Source: Gamarada debralockiae
Taxonomy: Eukaryota > Ascomycota > Leotiomycetes > Helotiales > Hyphodiscaceae
Length of the DNA stretch: 64,000 nt
Direction of reading: 5' to 3'
Assembly (NCBI GenBank): GCA_002803225.1
Contig: NXFV01001358.1
Span: forward strand, 22,279 to 86,278
Below the pieces are notes generated by a model. The model had not been told where the DNA came from. It saw only the letters and a program-made list of their open reading frames with translations, and did not search any database. Shown piece after piece: positions 22,897 to 34,887 of the stretch. Positions within the stretch are counted from its first letter, which is position 1; every line of letters starts with the position of its first letter. The translations under genes and the position numbers were made by a program.

Positions 22897-25800
22897 ATGC
22901 CGTGAGTACTCGATACTTTACCTTTTTCTATGAGAACAACCACTGACTTCAAGACACAATAGACCAGGGCTCTGCTTCGACTTCAAACGCGGCCGTTGCC
23001 GTCGCGGTACCAACTGTCGATTCAGCCATGATCACACAACAACTACCGCAAGATCATCAAGCACCACAAACTCACAGCTTCGCGAGGAGACCGAAACCGA
23101 AGTAATCTGCCGAAAATGGACATACATGATTCCCAGACCCAACAGGGATTCCTCACGTTTCGGAGTTACTGTGGACACTAAAACCTTCTTCCAGATGGGC
23201 TGGAATCTCATTGAGAGCGAAGATCCAGGAACACGCCAGCACGTCATCACCAAACTTGCCGCAGAGACAGGACTTGCAATCATCAAGACCTTAACGGACA
23301 TTATGGATGCCAGCCAAAAGGACGAAACCGCTGTCTCGATATTTAAAGATAGGACTCTTCCTTTCTACAGGATCATCTCTCACCCGGATGTGCTATCCTC
23401 GCTGATACTAGAGACTCCTGTTGATACCATCTACACCTTTCTCTTCGGACCCAGCGGGCGGCGCGGTCTCAGTGTGTTCCGCTTTGCAGCAACTGCTCTA
23501 AGTGGAATGATTCTGGGACATTCTTCAAGCGATGAGGAACTCTCGACCATTGCCATGTCATCAAGTCTCGCAGTTCTAGACCGGCTGATCGAGATCAACC
23601 AGAGTGCCCAAGTCATTGAAGGCTTCACTGCCATTGTAGAGACAATCTCTGCCTGCATTCCACAGAATTTCTTGGCACCGAATGCACAACAAAGCCTCAC
23701 TCGAATCAGACGTCGTCTCAGCATCGGCTCTTCATTGCCTCTCGCTCCAACCCAATCAACTCCACGAAACCTCCTATCTGCAGCCTTCGAGCTGAGTCAG
23801 GACTTGCCTGGAAATCTCTCTAACACCGGCGCTCGACATGATAACGACCATGCGAGTATCTGTGATATCCAAATCCTCCCTACAGCGCAAGAGATCGCAT
23901 CGCCCCGACAAGAATACCTCCCATTAATCGACTCAACACAACACCACCTAGCAGGTCTTGCTGGGCTTTTGGACAGACAATTCAGACTTCTCCGCGAAGA
24001 TACGGTCGGACAACTACGAGATGCTGTGCGTGAAGAGGTCGCTAGACTTGAACATCCAAATCGCAAGACACCAGCAACAAGCCCAGGCAAACAAGGCGTT
24101 CGGAAGCTCATCTACCACAACGTCCACCTGACCCGCATGTGCGTAGATCGCCACAAGGGCCTGCAAGTCGTAGCAGAGTTCGACCAGCCTCCCCAAGTCA
24201 GCAACAAGTCCGCCAAGCAACGGGAAGACTGGTGGAAAGGAAGCAAGCTCTTGCAAGTCGACTCATTAGTCTGTTTTGTCTCTTCAAATGGCAGAATTAT
24301 CTTCCTCACTGTCTGCGACCCGCTCTTGCCATTTCACGGAAGAAAAGACTCCAATTCAGGAAATAGAGATGATAGGAAAGCAGCCGACGATGTCCCCAGC
24401 CTATTCAAGCAATCAAAACGAGCATCAGTTCTGTTGAGCCTAGCTGAATACAAGTCTGATGATGTCAATTGGATTGGTACGCATATTGGCGCACATTCCA
24501 AAACTCGCCAATCACTTGTTGAATTCCCCGGCGTCCTTCTGCCTTCTTTTAAGCCAACTCTGCAAGCGTTGCAGAAAATGAGCCGGAAGTTGAACCTCCC
24601 ATTCGCTGAAATCGTTGCACCGGACTCGCAGACTTCAGATGTTGTCATAAAACCTCCAGCATATGCCACTCGACGAGGGTTCGTTTTCAATCTTGACGTT
24701 CTCGCCGGAGTACCGCTGAACTTGAAACCCGGACAAGCATTCGATTTCACCAAGCTCGACGAAGGCTCTACCCTTGACAAAGCACAACAATTTGCTGTCA
24801 TCCAAGCGCTTAGTACAGGATTAGCTCTCATCCAAGGTCCCCCAGGCACGGGCAAGAGCTATACCGGTGTAGCAATCATCAAAGCTCTACTCCATAATCG
24901 AAATGCTGCTGATCTTGGACCAATTATCTGCGTGTGCTATACCAACCACGCGCTTGATCAGCTATTAGAGCATCTGGTGAAGGATGGCGTGAGGCAAATC
25001 ATCCGTCTCGGCTCACGATCCAAATCCGATGTGCTACAAAACCTCACTCTGCATCATGTATCAAAGCAAGTCGTGCCCACGAAGACGGAAAAACATGATA
25101 GATGGGAGCACAATCGAGATATTGGAGTATTTGTACAAGAAATCAAAGATATCTTGTCAGGGTTGAATAATCCCAAATCATGGACGAATGTCCAAGCCCA
25201 TCTTATGAAGACCCATGGTCGGCACTTTAAGGAATTGTTTGGGAAGGGGGTAGATGAGGACGGGTTTCAGGAAGTGCACGGAAAGAGGTTTAGGGTTGTA
25301 GATAGCTGGCTCAGAGGGGCGCCGAGGAAACTTATTTCTGATCGACCTATTGCTCAGCTCTCGGCGCTTTCCCTGAAGGAGATGTCGACGTCTGAGCGTG
25401 GTGCTCTTCACAAGCACTGGGTGGACCAGCGCAGTGCTCAACTCACCAATGATCTCGTGCATGCGCTTGATTCCTACCATGGTTCCAAATCCGCGCTGGA
25501 TAAATGTCACAGTGAGTTAGACCTTCGATGTCTCCGAGAAGCGCATGTCATTGGCGTGACGACCTCCGGGTTAGCAAGGAATATCGAACTCCTTGGGCGA
25601 GTACGAGCAAAAGTAATGGTCTGTGAAGAAGCTGGTGAAGTTCTCGAAGCACATACCCTCACGGCATTCCTACCGGGAGTTGAACATGCAATCCTCATCG
25701 GCGATCACGAACAACTCCGGCCTCAGATAAACAATTACGAGCTTCAGCACGACAACCCCCGAGGCAAGAGATATTCCCTAGACATCTCCCTCTTTGAACG

Positions 25801-28750
25801 TCTCGTCAAGCCAGAGACGGGGAATCTCCAGGTTCCATTGAGTGCATTAAAGATTCAGCGACGGATGCATCCTTCCATCTCACAACTGGTCAGAGTTCCG
25901 CTTTATCCAGACTTGCAAGACCATCCATCAGTGTTAGAACACCCTGAAGTTGATGGAATGCGAGATCGTTTGTATTGGTTTGACCACCGGGAAAAGGAAG
26001 ATCCACGAGCTGCCCAAGCTCTCTCGTTATCGAGGACCAATACCTTCGAAGTGGATATGGTCGCTGCTCTTGTCTCACATCTTGTAAGGCAAGGAACATA
26101 CGGGAGTGAGGATATTGCAGTTATTACTCCGTACCTGGGACAGTTGCAGAAAATCAAGAAACGCCTCGCAAATTCCTTCGAAATCGTCGTCGGGGATCGA
26201 GATCAAGAGGAGATAGTAGCTAAAGGACTTCAAGATGACCCGGAAACTTCCACAGACGGCCAAGTCCAAGTCCAGAAAACGACACTGCTCAATGCTTTGA
26301 GAATTGCTACTGTTGATAACTTCCAAGGAGAAGAGGCAAAAGTCATTGTCGTTTCTCTCGTTCGGAGCAACGATGAGCGAAAATGTGGGTTCTTAAGGAC
26401 TTCTAATCGTATTAACGTGCTGTTGAGTCGTGCGCGACACGGGATGTATATCATCGGTAATTCCGATACCTCGAGGCCCGTTCCTATGTGGGCTGAGGTT
26501 ATCTCCATTCTAGAACGCTCCAACAACATCGGTCCAAGCCTGGCACTCTCTTGTCCTCGACATAAGGAAACACCGATTGAAGTCTCAGTGCCGGATGATT
26601 TCGCTCGACTCGCCCCTGAAGGCGGCTGTGCTAGGAGATGCTCTTCGAGACTCCTTTGTGGACATTCTTGCCCCAATATGTGCCATTCCACCTCTTTGCA
26701 CAATGCAGTTCGTTGTCTTGAGCGCTGTCCAAGGACAAAAGAAGGGTGCGAGCACGAGTGCCCGAGACCTTGCGGCGATCTATGTGAGCCGGAGTGCCAA
26801 GTCCAATTATTCGACATCCCCTTACCATGTGGACACATTGCCAAGCAGCTGAGATGTCATGAAGCGCAGACACCAGAGAGAGTTCAATGTCAGGTCCAGT
26901 TAGAACAAGTCATGATGCACTGCGAACACAAAATCCGAGTCCGTTGCCACGAACTGCCTCTAGATGTTAATTACCCATGCTCAGCAACTTGCGGAGCAGC
27001 GCTGACTTGTGGACATGTCTGCAGGCATGTGTGCAAGGATTGTAATACCTTGGTTGATGATGGGACTGTTGAGAGTAAGCATGGTGTTTGTAACACTCGG
27101 TGTGGAAGACCATACACGACTTGCAGCCATAGCTGCAAAGACGCCTGCCACGGTGACAGCCCTTGTCCTCCTTGCACGGAACCTTGCGAAGTCAGTTGCA
27201 ATCACTCGAAGTGCAGTAAGCTATGTCATGAGCCTTGCGTACCATGTGCCGAGGATTGCTCTTGGGCTTGTCCACATCGCGGAAGATGTCCGTTACCATG
27301 TGCAGTGCCCTGTGATCTATTACCTTGCTCGGAGCGCTGTGCAGAGGCGTTGGCTTGTGGACATCGATGCCCGTCTATTTGTGGGGAGGTATGTCCGAGT
27401 GTTCGGTATTGTCAGGTTTGTGCAGAGCCAGCAGTTAAGGAAATGGTTGTTGACTTTATCCTGTCATCCACTTTCGAGGAGATCAATCTTGATGAGGATC
27501 CTTGCATTGTACCATCATGTGGGCACATCCTAACCTTGGAGAGCATGGATGGCCATATGAGCATGTCAGATTTCTATACAAATGATCTCGAAGGGTCGAT
27601 CGTAGCCGTGAAGAATACCGCCGAACCATTCTCTGCCTCGGGGATGAAGCGCTGCCCAACCTGCCGCGGCCCTCTGCGAAACCTCAACCGTTACAGTCGT
27701 ATCGTTCGTCGAGCACTGATCGACGAGGCGACAAAGAAATTCATCGTCTGGGCTAACATGGGATTCATTCCTCTTGTCACCAAAATGCAAGGAATTGAGG
27801 CAGAGCTCCGTGAGACTGCTGGAGGGAGCCAAAAGGCTTCCGATGTGGCATCCCCTGAAACTTCTTTGTCTGAACCCATTCAGCTAAAAGGGACTCGTAA
27901 TAAACAAATCTCCCAGATCGGAACACTTATGCGAAGAGACAAACGATATAAAAAAATCATTGAACTCCGAAGAGAGATTAAAAAATTTCTGCTACAAGTC
28001 GATGAGAAAGAACAGCCCTTTGGTCGTATTTACGACCTCGTTCAAGACGCCCGCAGACATCGTGGTATCAATATCGATTTACACTCCAAAGTCGATATCC
28101 TCCAGGTGCGCAACCGACTTCTAACCACAGTGCTGCTCATTCGATGCGATTATGCTATCCTCCTGACTTTCCTTAACGACATGAAAAGTAACCCTGGAGC
28201 GAACTCTCCCAGCATCCAGATCGATTTGAGCATCAACAGGAAACAATGCGAAGAATTGATAGCAGAATCCCAGTTCAGAAATCAACCGGGAAACACAGTC
28301 GAGGGCCATCTCTATTGGGCACGATTTCTCGCCCTTGAGCGGAGCCATGCCGAGCCTGGATCAGAGATGATGCAACTCTTGGAAGTGGCAAGGAAACACC
28401 TTCAACTTGCTCACAAAATGTGTGATAAATATCCCGGCCAGACTGCTGGAATGAGAAACGAGATAGAGGATGTGGAGAAGATGCTACGGGATTCGACATT
28501 TTATATGCCAGTGAGCAATGAGGAAAAGGCTGCTGTGTATGCGGCCATGGCACGTGACTTCAGAGGCACTGGGCATTGGTACTACTGTGTGAATGGACAT
28601 CCTTTTACGATTGGAGAGTGTGGTATGCCGATGGAAACTTCTCGATGCCCACAATGTGGTTCTCCGGTTGGCGGTCATGATCATCAGGCTATTGGTGGCA
28701 TCACACATGCGACGGACTTGGAGCAACAATTTGGTGGACTCGGGATTTGA
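22897..28750 (+). CDS. ZNFX1-type SF1 RNA helicase with zinc fingers
   Basis: Exon 1 is only ATGCC (22897-22901); intron 22902-22962 has GTGAGT and ends in AATAG; exon 2 runs 22963-28750, giving 1,930 residues. Joining them creates an N-terminal CCCH finger, C-x7-C-x5-C-x3-H, within residues 5-26, common in fungal members. A helical region follows, then a split SF1/UPF1-like helicase: Walker A GPPGTGKS (about 627), EEAGEV in motif II (about 886), GDHEQLRPQ (motif III), DNFQGEEAKVI (about 1115) and LSRARHG (motif VI). Cys/His-rich NFX1-type repeats cover about 1230-1480, and a C-terminal RZ finger has GHWYYCVNGHPFTIGECG and CPQCG (about 1870-1905). Animal ZNFX1 senses double-stranded RNA or supports small-RNA inheritance; fission-yeast Hrr1 is a relative in the RNA-directed RNA polymerase complex. 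A role in RNA silencing or virus defence is inferred. Confidence 0.95.
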
Positions 28751-29700
28751 TCTGATTCGTGAGGAGTAAGGTGGACCGCTAAGTAGAAATGAGTCGGTCT
28801 TTGGAGTACACGGTTGTTCCATATGGCATTGCTTTGGTTTGAGGGGGACGTAATTTAATCGTGGTGGTGAAGCCAGTGTGGGTGGAGTTTGGAACCTGTG
28901 AGTGATAACAGGATTGGACATAGTAGATTCAATACTTAAATACATGAAAGCGAGTGGGAGCTTGGATGTCTAAGAGAAAGTTTAAGATTGACGGTCTAAT
29001 GTGTGAAAGCTTTTTAGGGACTGAACCCAAGAATGAACACCCAACATTCCCCCGCGACAAGTCGCAGATATTAAAACCCAAGCCCGAATCCTTCCAAAAT
29101 ACAATTCACTGCTATCATTAGCATCATCTCCCGAATATATTAAAAAAATATCAATAAGTTCCTAAAATATAAACTTTTTACACTACACACCTCCCCGCCC
29201 CCGAGGAAACATTAAAAACAACTAAGGCACGATAGCAATCCGAGTTCCATTCCAGCCCTCAACAATGTATTCGATTCATTTGCTGAAGAGGAAATACGTA
29301 TTCGATCTATTTAGTTTCAGTGTTGATTTTGGAAAGTGAGTGGAATACTTAGAGTTTTCTTGGAAGACTAATTACCACGGAAGCTAAGCCGTTTGCGGGC
29401 TTGGTGGTAAATCTCCTGGGGCGGGTGAGCCCGTAATTCTGCAATCTGCTACGCTCTTAACCTCTATCAAAGAGCATCCCGCTCAATCTCTTGAGCTGTA
29501 CATGAGCGGCGTAGGAAACTTGATTTTTGCGACATTCAAGTTAGATCTAAACGCTGTTCCGGAATCTTTGATGGGGAACCCGCCCCAATCCGGCAAGTCG
29601 TCAGCGCTCTGCACAGGCCAGTCAGGGGTTGCTCACGCGAGACGCTTTCCTCACGCAGATCCTACAATGCCGAAACACCAAAATGTCCAAGTACCTCCGT
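28751..29700. other. Intergenic, no gene seen
   Basis: Downstream flank of the helicase gene. The part from 29080 to 29230 is A/T-rich. No motif-bearing frame was found; the ORF at 28484-28945 on the minus strand mostly shadows the helicase 3' end. Confidence 0.5.
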
Positions 29701-29711
29701 ATCTTCGAAGT

Positions 29712-31500
29712 TCACCTCAGACTCGCGGATTTTGAAGGCAGTTGTTGCCGAATTGATCTTCGTGGCTTCGTCTGGTCTTTCAGCCCTATCAACTTTGGCT
29801 CAGAGAATGTACCTGAATCCAGGCCCCTCATTCTTCTCCCACCACCGTTGATCTTCTTCCCGTACTTCTCATCCAACCTCTTGTTCTCCCACACCAATCT
29901 CACTCTCAGTGTAAACGCAAAACTCGCGTTGAACAGCATGAATGCAGCACAAACAACATTCCTTTCCGATAATACGGGCCTTCACTCGACGGGTACAGCC
30001 TCTTCCCCCAAAGCGGTCCGCGTTGTCCCACGACATTGATGACCGCGATACCCGTCCTTCACCTCGCCTCGCTGCCTTGATTATTCATCACCTAAGGCAG
30101 GACTTACCAATCGCAGGAAAGATACCACTGGCTGCGATATACACACCCGCATACCGTACTCGAGTCGTTAACATAATATCGCCTACGGCGCCGACGATAG
30201 AGAGGAAGATAATGGTGTATGCGCGTTGGGCAGTGCGGTCTGCGATCCAGCAGGTGATAGTCGCCACGAGGAAAGGGAGGAAGTACGGCAGTGCGGAGAA
30301 TCCATGTACTGTTACTTTCGAGAACCCCATTTCGGCGGTGATGGTAGGAAGGAAGACGGGTAGGGAGGCGAAGGAGACGTTGTAAGAGAAATACATGAGA
30401 GCGGTTGGCTAGAGCTATGTTTGATCTATCAGCCTTGGGGCTGGAAGTGGGATATGGGGAAGGGAGAAGAGGCACCTTCAAATCACAGAGCGCAGCCCCA
30501 CACATCTGGCCATGAAGCTCCACGTACACGCTGTCCTTCCTCTTGTCCGGTTTGTCGCGCATTTCGGGCTTCACCACTACCAATTCTTCCTTTGTAAGAG
30601 ACTTCGCTTTCTCTGGACTATGGGGCAGGACGAACCAGGCTACTGCTCCAGTGAGAAACACTGGGAGTCCTTCAACGAGGAAGAGCAGTCGCCTGGGTGC
30701 AATAAATATTGTGTTGATGTCCGGATGTAGTGGCGTATGCGAGTGCCCCTGCGAAACAGGTCGCAAGCAGGGCGGCAGCAAGGTAGAGTCTGCATCGCAG
30801 ATGCGAGTTCCTTTTGAAGGTAAAACAAAGACAGGAGGTATGTGATTCCAGCACCCGTCTATCCGCGACGTTTCTCTCCTACAGATCTCGATAGTCTTAT
30901 CCGGTGCGAAAGAGGCTTCAAAAGCCCCCAAGAAGAGCCTCCCAGCCATCATACCACTCCAATTAAACGCCGCTGTCTGCAGTGTAGCAGCAATTCCCCA
31001 GCACGTAACGCAAAATGCACCCCACATATGCGGAGGAACGACCTTCCACATCAAAGCGAGGGACTGAAAGACGATGTATGATATATTAAAGATTGTTAAG
31101 AGCAATTGGTAGTTGTTCGAATCGAGACTGAGGTCCTCTTACATGCGTGCGATTTCAGCGTTTCTTTTAGCGGGTAGGCATGCGTTCGCTAGGTGAGCTT
31201 TGCTTGCCCAATGTTGGAATGGTCGAGGTATGCGAGGAGATCTGGAGATTGTTAGTCGTGCTTAGTGCAATTTGATTGTGGGAAGCATACATAGACCCAT
31301 CACCAGTGGGATGATGTGCAAATCTAGCTTTCGTACGACGCCTTTTTCCAGCTCTAGACCAACGTGTGTTGGGTAAGGCTGCGAATCCAGCAAAGGCGAG
31401 TCGCTAACGATAATTCCCACTCTCCAGGTCTTTGTCCCCAATTTCGTCCTTCACTACAACTCCAATGTCACTCTGCTCCTGGTTTTCGTTGAGCATTTCC
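29712..31500 (-). pseudogene. MFS permease, Dal5/allantoate family, decayed
   Basis: Reading the minus strand: an N-terminal EDLYSWEMLNENQEQSDIG segment (near 31500), relics of the first helix (near 31320) and DRSN-type region, and an open stretch with LLTIFNISYIVFQ, GRLFLGAFEA (31105-30900). A frameshift follows, then EGLPVFLTGAVAWFVLPHSPEKAK (30680-30600) and PVFLPTITAEMGFSKVTV and YFLPFLVATI (30380-30240). A last exon has RGPLWGKR, a membrane helix and LVWENKRLDEKYG (to 29712). The order and the ENKRLDEKYG tail fit Dal5-like anion:cation symporters for allantoate, vitamins or other carboxylates. The central loop is out of frame between about 30900 and 30700, and the first helices carry stops. 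Some breaks could be unrecognised introns; the central shift could not. Confidence 0.8.
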
Positions 31501-32150
31501 CAGCTGTATAGATCTTCACTTGGCCTGGTAGCTCTCGTACTCTTCAGACATCGAAGTCCTTTGGATCTATGGATAACTCAGAAAGCTCAGAAGGAAAGGA
31601 AATATGAAGTGAATGGAGATAGCGAATAAATAAGTGAGAAATCTTCTCTGTTTGTGATACTTCCCAGTGTGCAAACTTCGAAGTTTGAAATGATTCGAGG
31701 GAGTTTGTTGCCAAAACGCATCATTTCGCGGATCTTGACTTTTCTCAGCTTGGTGGAAGAAAATCTCCGGACAACTTTGCAATAGCGATGCCGGGATGGC
31801 AATGAGATCTTCGAAGATCGATGGACCACTTCTTCAGAATACCTCCTGCTATCCTGTCAAATATACTTATAAACTGTTTCTTACTAGTAAAGATATTGCA
31901 TAAGGATGGTTAAGGTAAAATGGAGGGAGATCGAGATCACGTTTCGACCCCTCTTTCCCACCTCAGCTCGGCCGTGCGGGGTCCTCGTATCTCGTATCCC
32001 GCTTCTTCAGCCAGGTAAAACTAAGATCTATTACTGTGTACTTCGTAAAATAGACAGAAGCTATCTACGGATTTCAGGGAAGCTCGTCATGGCCCCACTA
32101 GCGGGCCTGTCAGGGCTAATCACATTTCACGTAAGAAGTTACACTGGTAC
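31501..32150. other. Intergenic, no gene seen
   Basis: This is A/T-rich sequence between the permease relic and the esterase relic. The ORFs here overlap on both strands without a recognisable motif. Confidence 0.45.
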
Positions 32151-32867
32151 TTGCAGGTCTGGATATATGCAAGCTTCCCCTTGAGTGTCTTCGAACCGCG
32201 TTCATCTCCCTCAAAAATTGATAAAAATTTCTTTCTAACTCGATCCCGATGTAGCAGCTTCCCTCGCAGCCTTGATGGGGATCAGGGTCGACCAGAACCG
32301 GCCACAATTGGAGATGTCAAAGCACGAGATGTATGCGATATGATGGTACAGGCATTCCGGGCCAATATCCCCGCCGTCCATGATGTCTCTACGACAGACT
32401 TCCATACGAAGACCGCTGATAGCCACGATCTGCTGCTACGATTGTACGCCAAAACTGGAACAACTGCCAAACATATTCCAGCGGTGCTGTACCTGCACGG
32501 TGGAGGTATGATTGCTATGTCAATATCTCATTATGAGAAACAACTGCTGAAGTACGTGCATCAAACGGCTGTTCCCTTTCTGGCCGTGGAATACCGTCTC
32601 CCGCCTGAGTTCAATTCGTGTGGAAGAGTGCTATGCGGGGCTCGAAAGCTGCATTCTAATGCTGCAAAACTTGGAGTGGATCCAACAATAATTGTAATTA
32701 TGGGAGACAGTGGCGGTGGAGGCCTTGCGGACTCTCTCGTACATTTCGCACTCAAGAAGAAAGGACCCAAGATCGCCAAACCAATCCTCACCTACCCTAT
32801 GCTCGACAATCGAAATACCGTCCCAGATGAGAGCCTCGTTCCTTTTGCCACTGTTGCCTTCCTCTAA
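32151..32867 (+). pseudogene. HSL-type esterase/lipase, truncated
   Basis: The open part reads an alpha/beta-hydrolase of the hormone-sensitive-lipase family: oxyanion motif HGGG within AVLYLHGGGM, AVEYRLPPEF, and the nucleophile elbow GDSGGGG. The frame stops at 32867, before the catalytic Asp and His would appear. Near 32620 a short deletion with compensating shift replaces the usual PTPVEDCYAGLRW-like block with CGRVLCGARKLH. Near 32255 a VAASLAALMGI block is out of frame with the rest. So the gene has lost its C-terminal catalytic residues and at least two frame-keeping indels occurred. A frame this long with conserved codons suggests recent inactivation. Confidence 0.8.
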
Positions 32868-33060
32868 CTTCATCTTTTCATCTCTTCATCTTTCCAGGCT
32901 CAGATCATCGGAATTACAACACCTACAGAAACTTCATATTTTAAAGTAAGCGGGAAGATTTAATCGCCTCCTATCACGATCTTGCTTTCGTTGATACATT
33001 ACCGTAGCATCTCGATATTCAATGTTATTGACGGCGTGATATGGCGCCTCAGACGCGAAA

Positions 33061-33920
33061 TGCTTCCTAAAATCAGCAGCGATTCAGATACTGGTATCCC
33101 TATAGTTCCACTCGCGTTGGCATCAGCTACCGCCGCACATCGGGTTTGTGATGACGATGTGGAACCGCAAGATACGGGAGCATCTCCGGTCTCTGCTAAA
33201 CCGGCAGCTGATCCCAAAATGAAGAGAAAGCCGCCAAGTTTCGCGCAAGTATTCCACAGCTATGGATTTGGACTGATAACCGGCTAATTCATTGCAGTGA
33301 TGCGCAAACCATCGTCACTATCAACGTGACCTACAGAGGAGGGCCTTCGCAGCCGTTTCGAGTACACCAAGACTTCATATGCTATTATTCGCCATATTTC
33401 GAGGCTGTATTCAACGGCAAATTCGCTGAGAGCGAGAATGGCGCCCTAGATCTAGAGGACGTGTCGCCGAAAGTCTTTGAAATCTTCGTCAACTGGCTCT
33501 ACACTTAGACGGTTTCCCTTCCCGGTAGCAAGCTACTACAGATACGGGATCTCATGAATCTGTGGATATTCGCTGATAGGTTATTGATCCCTCAACTTCA
33601 AAATCACACCCTCGAAGCAATAGATCGGGCTCGATTAAAGAGCAACACATTCCCATCCTCAGTTTTCCGCCCTGTTTATGAATATACGGATAAAGGCAGC
33701 CCTTTGCGGAGGTATATTGTTGACGTGATGTCGAGAGGAGAGCTCATCCACTGGAATACCCGAAAGGTTTCCTGTCGATTTACTAGTCGACATCATCAAT
33801 GCTATGCGAGCTCGAGTGGAAGTTGGTCAGGTGAAGTTCTCAGAGAATGACCTTAAGAGGTGCCATGTCAGTGAGGAGGTGCCCAATCGAGATCGCAAGC
33901 CTGGAGTGGACTCTGAATAA
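33061..33920 (+). pseudogene. BTB/POZ protein, copy 1, decayed
   Basis: From the ATG at 33061 an acidic, disordered leader with AADPKMKRKPPS ends at a GT near 33250. After an AG at 33297 the BTB fold follows: TIVTINV, FRVHQDFICYYSPYFEAVFNGKFAES, LEDVSPKVFEIFVNWLYT. A TAG at 33506 stops it where relatives usually have Gln, a CAG-to-TAG change. It continues with LWIFADRLLIPQLQN and, after a one-base shift near 33770, DLLVDIINAMRARV to a TAA at 33918. The exon junction does not keep frame, another sign of decay. Fungal BTB proteins are often Cul3 adaptors. A related second copy lies 1 kb downstream. Confidence 0.8.
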
Positions 33921-34887
33921 CTCGAAACGATCGAAAATGAAGGCCAAGCGCAGCAATCTGCGTCACCAGTTGGTCTTACAGTTACTATTCACTATGGGGT
34001 GGTCAATGTTTTGAAGTCATTCTTTCTCAGAGGCATGGAAACTCACACCCAATTTATGAATGTTTGGAATTTGGGAGGAAATGGTGCTGAGGCCTGGCAT
34101 GAATCCTGTTGGCTTCGCGAGCATGAGCCTAACAGTGTTGTCCGGGATGTCAGTTGGGACTGTTTTCGGGGCGAAATATCATAAATTCTTGACTAGCTTG
34201 ATATCTAAGGAGCGTAAAAAAATCAAGGAGGGGAATACGCCCTTTATTATTCAAAAGAGGGGAAAATACAGACGAGACCCAACAAGGAAGGGATTAGCGT
34301 TCCAACCAACACGGGAGGTGAATTGGCATTGAGACTAGGCCGGTTCTCCTTGTCTGGGCTGATTTGTGATAAGCAAAAAGATCGGAAAGCGATGAGCAAA
34401 GTTTCCAGTCCTCAAATGACGCAAATTCAGTTCCTACCAATTCCTGAGTATTTCACAATCCTAATTCTGTTCTAATTCTGAGCGGCTGAGATGTTTCCCC
34501 CCGTTATGTTAAAGCAACACAGAACTTGTAAACTTAGCGATCATTTCTACTTCCGAAAGCTGACACTTGTCGATCAGACGATCGATTGAGACAAAATAAT
34601 GAATATATTAACATCTAAAGAGTTCTGAATCGTAAGGCTGCAAGAACAAAAACCCCAGATATGACCAACGAAGCTAACCCTAAAAGTGAATGCCGACACA
34701 TCACAGTTCATCGGACAACACTCTAGCCTCGTCAGCCTTGCCCCTGTGTACAGCCTTGCGCACAGTTCCTCGTTATGGAGCATGTCAACTTCGGTAAGTC
34801 ATCAGGAAGACGACTTGAAGAGCCCTTTTGTGCTGAATTCGATGTCAAAATTGTTTCAAAGGACTTAATAGACATGTTTTCAGAATT

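Noticed and set aside
34060..34332. Basic 90-residue ORF after BTB copy 1
   Set aside because: No motif and no start context; probably decayed tail or chance.
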